Assembly: GCA_030435675.1 (NCBI GenBank)
Contig: CM059622.1
Location: 14,384,001-14,448,000, forward strand
Reading direction: 5' to 3'
Origin: Steinernema hermaphroditum
Lineage: Eukaryota; Nematoda; Chromadorea; Rhabditida; Steinernematidae
DNA: 64,000 bases
Shown piece after piece: positions 57,901-64,000 of the stretch. Position numbers and translations under genes: made by a program. The notes under the pieces are model-generated. The model saw only the letters and a list, made by a program, of their open reading frames with translations, was not told the DNA's origin and ran no database searches. Each line of letters begins with the position of its first letter. Position 1 is the first letter of the stretch.

Positions 57901-59953
57901 AAAATCTACTCAAAACTCGGTCCTAAAGCGTATCGACGATAATGCAGTGGAGCTTAGTGGCTAGTAGACTTTTGCAGTCGGTTTTGGAAGACAACTTTCA
58001 ATGTCAGCCTGTGAAGGGTGGCTTTCCTTATCATTCAATGCGACTACTATCCGAAAGATTTCAGCAGAGGGGTACCCAACTTGAACCTGAAAACCGGACG
58101 TCCAAAACCGAAAAACGCGAATTGGAATCCGCACTCCTCTGCTAGTCACTAATTCACAACTAACAAAAATGACTATCGATAACAGGTTGACTGAATGCAA
58201 GTTCCAAATTGTGGCTTCTTGATGGGCTTCTTCCCAAATCTCACATAGTTTTCGTACAATAGATAAGGTGTCACTAGTCACCATTGCCCATCCGTACCGG
58301 ATCAAGTGACCATTCTTCAGCAACTTGCAAGGGAACGGTCAATCATGTAACGCTAAGATCGAGGCGAGACTAGGGGCAAACGGCAGGCCTAGGTGAGTTC
58401 ATTAACCGTGCAAAATACTAGGTGCCCTAACGTGCCCTATGTCCGTCAAACACGATTTTTACACGATTTATCTTCCCGAATCAACGGCTTACGCCGTGCA
58501 GGACGTCTCATATATGCACAAAGAAGAACAGAGTCAGACCGTGGTCGCTGATTTTCTTCTGATTTCGGTGGAGCAGACGAATCCGAATAGAATGCAGCGT
58601 TCCCATTAGTTTGCGCGGGCATCGAAGTCGTGAAGAGCTGATTCCGGAAGTGGAATAGCGGTGGAGTAGAACCAACGGAGCGGAGAGTCATCTTCGGTGC
58701 GGCTGGCGGCGCGGGTAGAGTCGGGCGGTCGTGACGGGCTTTTTGGCGAGACGGTGGAACTACGGCTCCCTGGTGTTCCAGGCCTTCTGGGAGCCGGGGC
58801 GATCACTGCGCCAACAACGACGGCCGAGAACGACCGCTCACTCAACTCATTCGGCTCAGACAGCCTCAGAGAGAGAGCGAGTGGACGACCCGACCGATCG
58901 CTGGGGGCACAAATGAAAGACCAATGTCCGTCAAAAGAGATGTGATATGTTTTCTCACCGATGCCACATTGATTTCTCATGGGTGATTCCCAAGTGACCC
59001 AGTGTACACCCAATAAGCATCAGATAGTCGGATCTTGGTTTGTCAGACGGCTACCATAGGTTGTATGTACGAACATTTTCCAACTAAGATAAAATTGTGA
59101 GGTTAGGTATACACTGGGTCATTTGGGAATCATCGGTGAGAAACGATGCTAGGATGGTGAGAAAGTCTCTTTTGACGGACATAGAGCACGTTAGGGCACC
59201 TAGTATTTTGCATTGTTAATACACTCACTTAGGCCTATCGTTTGCCAATAGTCTCGTGTCGATCTTAGCGTAACATGATTGACCCTTCCCTTGTTAGCGT
59301 ATTGTGCGATATAGGTTTTGCTTTATTATTTCTTGTTTTTATTTTTTATTTTGCTTTAGGCATTAACGGCTTGTTAGATGTTGGTTGGCTCACCTCATTC
59401 TGAACAGATTCCGGGTCATTATCGATATCGAGCTTATCCAAATTGTGAAGCACTTCTTGAGTATCTCTGTGTTGAGTGTAAGTCATCCAACAACAAGGTT
59501 CCACTTCAGTAGCGTCAAGACCCCAATACTTAAGGGTGTTACGTTAACATCTATTCAATCACCGATCAGAGCACACCTTCAGTTCATCTTCGAACAACGG
59601 TCCACACACATCCAGTGGATAATGAAGTTTGCCGGTACGGTAATAGTTCAGAATCTGAGCGAAGACTCCCGGATGGCGGTCGAAGAAATATTCATTTAGT
59701 TCCGGGTTGTAGTTTGAGGAGTTTGTCGTTAATCTGAAGGGCAACGTCATAAATTTGTATTCTTATTCTGGTGGACTGATGTAGATTACCACTATGGTTA
59801 CATATGCGCCTACCTGGACAATCTCGTGGCTGGTATCTTCTTCAATGTGTGCTTATAAGTTTCGTGTCTGACGCCGCCGACATTGATGATGATCCGGTAT
59901 TCGCTGTCCATAGAGCGGGTTCTGTAAAAAGCCGACTTCTTCCAGGACGCCAT
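54975..59953 (-). CDS. Shaw/Kv3-type voltage-gated potassium channel subunit
   Basis: Nine exons on the minus strand give 521 residues: 59953-59814, 59733-59577, 59528-59394, 57613-57488, 57442-57218, 57150-56891, 55592-55448, 55399-55190 and 55142-54975. The tetramerisation (T1) domain starts [19 protein letters not shown] and has the zinc motif H84-x5-C90-x20-C111-C112 typical of non-Shaker Kv families. S1 is [20 protein letters not shown]4 is [20 protein letters not shown], with R326, R329, K332 and Q335. The selectivity filter is TTIGYGD (401-407) and S6 contains [11 protein letters not shown]. The product is a plasma-membrane channel pore subunit assembling as a tetramer, likely in nerve and muscle. 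Intron 4 has a GC donor (aag|gcatgt). The long introns contain a SINE (55745-56347) and a nested MITE/SINE (58328-59293). It resembles nematode egl-36/shw genes; the exact orthologue is not assigned. Confidence 0.92.
55745..56347 (+). mobile_element. GC-rich SINE-like element, copy 2, with 12-bp target duplication
   Basis: acagctatgttt occurs at 55733-55744 and at 56348-56359, bracketing 603 bp. The head reads ggtctttcatttgtgccccc and agcgatcggtcgggtcgtcc. Near the 3' end are tctcgcaaggcgtaagcct and a tail of repeated actcgtaa. It is the longest copy and lies in the 1298-nt Kv intron 6, in antisense to the host gene. Confidence 0.85.
58328..59293. mobile_element. CAAGGGAA foldback element, interrupted by a SINE, in Kv intron 3
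   Basis: The left arm starts caagggaacggtcaatcatg and includes caaaatactaggtgccctaa. The right arm is its imperfect reverse complement, ending catgattgacccttcccttg at 59293. The arms continue inward past the SINE (tctcaccgatg...cccagtgtacacc and its complement), so nearly the whole element folds back. Without the SINE and one target copy it is about 480 bp. Fragments occur at 15284, 32976 and 47277. Confidence 0.75.
58451..58923 (-). mobile_element. GC-rich SINE-like element, copy 3, with 12-bp target duplication
   Basis: atgtccgtcaaa is present at 58439-58450 and 58924-58935. The opposite arm of the host foldback element keeps the uninterrupted form (its complement near 59170-59181). On the minus strand the element starts tggtctttcatttgtgcccc and ends with the conserved hairpin and aatcgtg tail. 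It is about 85-90% similar to copy 1 by eye. Confidence 0.85.
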
Positions 59954-61650
59954 GGCGACGACAATGAAGCGAAGAGGAACTCATGCATCGCAAAACAACG
60001 CTTCTTCTCTGTCTTACTAATTGGACCTTTCCGTGTATGCGCGCCGTTGTTTTCCCAATTCCCCATCAAGCAGAAGGATCCGTCTGATTGCAGAATGTTT
60101 GCTGAAGCGGCACGATAAGCACGTCGAAAAACATAGCAGTGGAGCGTCTCCAGGATGTTAGGGGATGTTCATAATTCAATTCGTAGCTATAAATACTCTT
60201 GACTACTATCTGTGCGAGCCATCTTAGGCGTCATAAATTGCAACCATCACAAAAAACGTGAGAAATAGCGTTCGAATTTGGCTGATCCTGCTTTTTATCG
60301 TAGTTTTTTTGGGGGCGATACTGGACCAACTCTCTGAGTGGTGGAAGTGGCTAGTGGTTTAGTTGTCATTTTCAGGGCTCGGTTCAACTCCTTTCACAAT
60401 CATTCGTTTCTAGTTTTCTAGCAAAAGAACACGTCATAGAATGACCAGCCCAAGCACAAAAAAAAACCTTGGTTTCACAATATTGCTCATACTGGTTTGA
60501 ACATGACTTTTGAAGGGCGTTTACATGGCCAGCTGTGCGCATAAGCCGACGAGATTTTGGGGCTAACATTATATGATGCATGTGCCAATTTTCAGGTCGA
60601 TCTAAGACGCACAGTTGGTATTCACTAGTCATCATAAAAATGTATACTTTCCGAGATCGAAGTTTTCAATTTAGACACCAAATGAAGACGAGATAAGGCT
60701 AGAAGCAAGACAGTGTTCTAGAGTATTAAGAACTCGTTTCTTAACTCTCGAGCCGATGTGTTAACATAGCACCGAATAGCAATAACTTAGGCGCATAGAA
60801 CACTCGAAGGCGACCAAAATGCTTAAACGTGTACATTTTTGTTTACATTCGAAATAAATCATAAATTTCACACGAAAGGGCGCGCGAAACGGTTGAACTT
60901 CGATATCACAAAGATTTGAAAGCGCAAAAAAACGAGGAAGTTCGGAGGGTGTGACTGAACACCTGAGAAAGAGTGACATTGAACATAAGGTGAAGCGACC
61001 TAAAAGCGAACTGGCACTGCAACGATCTAACACTAATCTATTAGCGAGGTGGGCAGAGACTATTTCGACCCTCAAGCAGCATCCGGGGCGCCCAAAGACA
61101 TAAACATGCTTATTGATCTCGATATGTAATTAAATGCAGCCTGGTATTTTCTCACAGCACCATCGTGATGTGGGAAATGTGGAGCGTTACGTTATTGGCC
61201 CACGCTTTAGATGACAGATATAATTGAATAACAAACCAGAGGAAGGAAGGTACGGTAGCATTAGACCAAAGGATATCTACCACTCATGATAGCCTGAAAT
61301 GCTAGACAATCACCTTCTTGTAGATTGAAAACCGAAATAAGTGGTGTATAAAGAGTTAATATGCAAACTGGATAAACGTGAACACGTAGGAGGAATATTG
61401 GATTAGCGGCTGGACAACAGATGCTGTAAAGTGCACAGTCTCAGAAGTACGTAAAACAAGGTGTTATGGCAGAACATTACCTGTTTCTAGGGTAGAAGAG
61501 ACATCACATATTTACCCACTCGGTCTAGACCACCCTCTTCGACGCGCAATTAACTTCCACTTGGTGCATAGGAAATGAGCATTCTTAAAGTTCAGATGAG
61601 CAAAAAATAGAAGACGGCCATCGACCCACAATTTGCAAATGAGATATCCT
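59954..61650. other. Upstream region of the Kv gene
   Basis: On the minus strand this precedes the Kv start and should hold its promoter. An acceptor-like gccgcttcag (ending near 60103) is a possible SL site. A tRNA-SINE-like trace (agtggctagtggttt ... ggctcggttcaactcc) lies at about 60348-60392. No gene is supported. Confidence 0.35.
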
Positions 61651-61658
61651 GTTTACAC

Positions 61659-61722
61659 CAGTGATGGGAAACGAGTCCGAGTCTCGAGTCTGGACTCGTT
61701 TTCGGACTCGTTCCGATCACTG
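61659..61722. mobile_element. 64-bp hAT-like MITE with 8-bp target duplication
   Basis: The element begins cagtgatgggaaacgagtcc and ends actcgttccgatcactg, forming terminal inverted repeats (cagtgat...atcactg) with nearly the whole length foldable around repeated gactcg. It is bracketed by gtttacac at 61651-61658 and 61723-61730. CAGTG termini and an 8-bp duplication are hallmarks of hAT elements. Confidence 0.8.
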
Positions 61723-61730
61723 GTTTACAC

Positions 61731-63784
61731 TACTTGTCACTGGCTTTCTCAACTGCAACATTTCAAAGAGCGGTGTGCGAACAGCCGGGTCAGTGATAGA
61801 AGCAGTAAGGGCCGCAGTCTCAAGGCAGATCCACAACAAAAAGAAACAAGAAATCGTCACTCACTAGAAACTGGAAAAACTCTCCAAGTTAAAGAATGCA
61901 TTTGAGCGCATTTCGCCACTAATTGATTTATTATTGATCATCCAAAGGGCGTTTGTGTTTCAAGAATTGAACTTTACTCTTGCTAAGGCCAGATTAATCA
62001 CCTTGGTCACATTTATCTCGCTCTTGCTCAGTTTAAGGGTGCATTTTTGGAAAAAGAGGCCAAATTCTGTATGATTCTCTTCTTCTTTGGATTTTTAACC
62101 GCACTGTTTTCTGATCGCAACAGTTTTTTGGTTATTTGACGCCTAGCTGACCAGGGAATCTCATAAAGTTGTTCACTGACACCAGGGACGTGTTTGAAGA
62201 ACGATACGAGCTTTACGATGATGATGACTTGGAAAAAAGTGCCAAATTCCGTATTATCCGTTCTTTAAATTTTTTGAGCTCCGGAATTCCTAATGTTGTC
62301 CATTGCCACATGTGACATGTTTCAAGTACGATACAAGTTTTGCAATTATGGCAACTTTTAGAAATCCATGCGAAACTGTCACTGTGATCGAAAAACACAC
62401 CTTGCGGAAAACTATTATCACACCCGAGTACTAAAGTAGCGGGAAAAGTAGGAGCGAAATATTGAGCAGAAAGAGATGTTGAATTCGAATATCACAACGA
62501 GAAGGCACAAGCGACTCACAAAACGACAAAAAATCTCCAAGTAAAGGAAAACAGAGATTCACAACCAGTGTTTTCCGTGAATATTTAGTGATGACATCGA
62601 CGCGATGTTCTGTTCGTTCGGTAACGTTCAACCTTTGCTCCCATGGGACAGTTTTCGAGCACTTTTGCGAAGTACAAAACCTGAGCAGTTAATCTGTTGA
62701 CGTGTGGTCGTCTACTGCAATGATCGTTCATAAACGGCTGATGAAAGGTCATCGTTCAGGTCATTTTTGAAAGACTCATTTACGGCTGTATCAAGCCAAG
62801 GCAGAATTGGACGGGTTCCGGATTCAGGTCAGATGTCTGAACATTCTGAACAACATACTCGCCCAGCTCTGTTTTATAGTACAGAGTTGCAGTTCCAGAA
62901 ATCATCATTCAGTACTTTTACAGAATATAGCCAAATGTGAGCATATTAGAAAAGGTAGATTGGCGACTACACGGCGTCAACAGATTTACTGCTCAGATTT
63001 TGTAGAGGGGGGTCACCAACATTATCAGATCACGATACTCGCTTCGTTTCATAGCACAGAGTTGCAGTTTCAGAAGTCGTCATTGCAATTATTCCAATAA
63101 CAAGCCTTCGCCATAGGTTGCTATTGGAAAGGGGGTCCCCATTCAAGGAATTTTGAATTAGATCCCACTGATAACCTTGCGAAACTGCGCTTTTCCGCCT
63201 CTGGGAAGCGACTGGAAGCACGTGGAAAGCCTTGTCCGATTTCTGAAATACTAGATACAGCCTTAGACACAACCACTAAAGGACATCGTCGTTTTCTCAA
63301 AGCTCAACTACTGCAATATTTCATTTTTCTAAACGCGATGCGCGTAGTGGTTGCCTAGATATAAATATTTATGACATTAATACCCGGCGACCAAAAGGAA
63401 ATGTCGGAAAGCTCAGTTCGCGATTTTATTGTGGCTATAAACTATTATTTTCAAAAGAACGTTTAATAATTAAAAAAGCGACTCCGTCGTCCACGACCCT
63501 CCAGGGATACGCATATCTGCAGATGGGAAATGGGCAAACGTCTCGCCTAATTTGCGCGGATAATGAGTAGATCGGAAGATGGAGAATCAAAACACTGCCA
63601 CAAGGGTAAACAGCGCCGAGTTACCAAAATGTGACAAATAGAATAATATATAAGGAAACTCGATAGTGCAGATGAACGCCACCCTCCAGCATCGATCGGA
63701 AGGGTTTGCTACTCAAAAGCTGTAATTTTAGGCGTCCACACAACGAGCACATAAATAAGGAACCGTGTAATTTAAGAGGAGCAA
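61731..63784. other. Gene-free stretch
   Basis: No gene recognised. Two similar phrases (acagagttgcagtt(c/t)cagaa at about 62881 and 63057) indicate a small direct duplication. Confidence 0.3.
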
Positions 63785-63846
63785 GGGATAGGGATAGGGA
63801 TAGGGATAGGGATAGGGATAGGGATAGGGATAGGGATAGGGATAGC
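63785..63846 (+). repeat. (TAGGGA)n telomere-like array
   Basis: About ten perfect tandem copies of gggata. The unit differs from the common nematode telomere unit TTAGGC by sequence but is of the same G-rich six-base type. It passes directly into the minisatellite that follows, so it is interstitial in this window. Confidence 0.9.
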
Positions 63847-63985
63847 TCGATTGAACCCGGCCAAGCTTGGGAATAGGGATAGCTGGATTCAAATCGGCCT
63901 AGTTTAGGTATAGAGATAGCTCAGCATGACCATGGTTAGGGTTAGGGATAGCTCGACTCAACTCGGCAGCGCTTAGCCTTGTGAA
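63847..63985 (+). repeat. Degenerate minisatellite, unit about 32-37 bp
   Basis: Units start gggatagct(c/g) or gagatagct(c), followed by (g)attgaacccggcc-like sequence and tta/ttgggaata-like ends, about four times. One unit carries gttagggttaggg, resembling telomere repeats. The array appears to have grown from the adjacent hexamers. Confidence 0.7.
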
Positions 63986-64000
63986 TCATTGATTAAACCT

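Noticed and set aside
58606..59013. 135-codon minus-strand frame
   Set aside because: It lies in SINE copy 3 and its flank; GC-driven.

Overview
The window looks like nuclear DNA of a nematode. Most spliced-out introns are 38-51 nt and end in (T)nCAG. Several predicted start codons lie 4-14 nt downstream of a strong acceptor (ttttcag) with no usable upstream exon, as expected for spliced-leader trans-splicing. The receptor, BTB and Shaw-type channel families also fit a nematode. All identifications were made by reading translations and joining exons by eye; no database search was possible.

Layout. Six protein-coding genes are well supported and sit at the two ends. Left end: a UPF0057/Pmp3 small membrane protein (589-910, +), a LOTUS/OST-HTH plus CCCH zinc-finger RNA-binding protein (1579-2921, +), and a DMSR-like peptide GPCR (4699-3361, -, first exon not found). 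Right end: a TTC5 homologue (50593-46739, -), a BTB/POZ protein (52947-54142, +), and a Shaw/Kv3-type potassium channel with nine exons (59953-54975, -). Between about 5 kb and 46.7 kb I find no intact gene. That desert carries decayed repeats, gene fragments and GC-rich patches. The genes do not form an obvious pathway. The LOTUS-CCCH protein suggests germline mRNA control, the GPCR and Kv channel neuronal or muscle signalling, and TTC5 tubulin mRNA autoregulation.

Mobile DNA is the most informative part of the window. (1) A GC-rich, LINE-dependent SINE-like family has three long copies (34700-35209, 55745-56347, 58451-58923), each flanked by an 11-12 bp target-site duplication, and two fragments. 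For two copies the uninterrupted empty site is also present in this window. (2) A second SINE family has a tRNA-Thr(UGU)-like head (13.8, 23.8-24.7, 34.4 and 39.4 kb). (3) Terminal-inverted-repeat or foldback elements lie at 27376-28039, 51462-51798 and 58328-59293; the last sits inside a Kv intron and itself contains a SINE. (4) A 64-bp hAT-like MITE has a perfect 8-bp target duplication (61651-61730). (5) A TIR-bounded element carries a captured fragment of a CEBPZ/NOC1-like gene (7726-8122). Broken gene remnants include an ABCF2-like fragment that keeps its intron through the Walker A motif, and a Tc1/mariner transposase C-terminus with its last catalytic Asp changed. The window ends in a TAGGGA array that grades into a degenerate minisatellite.
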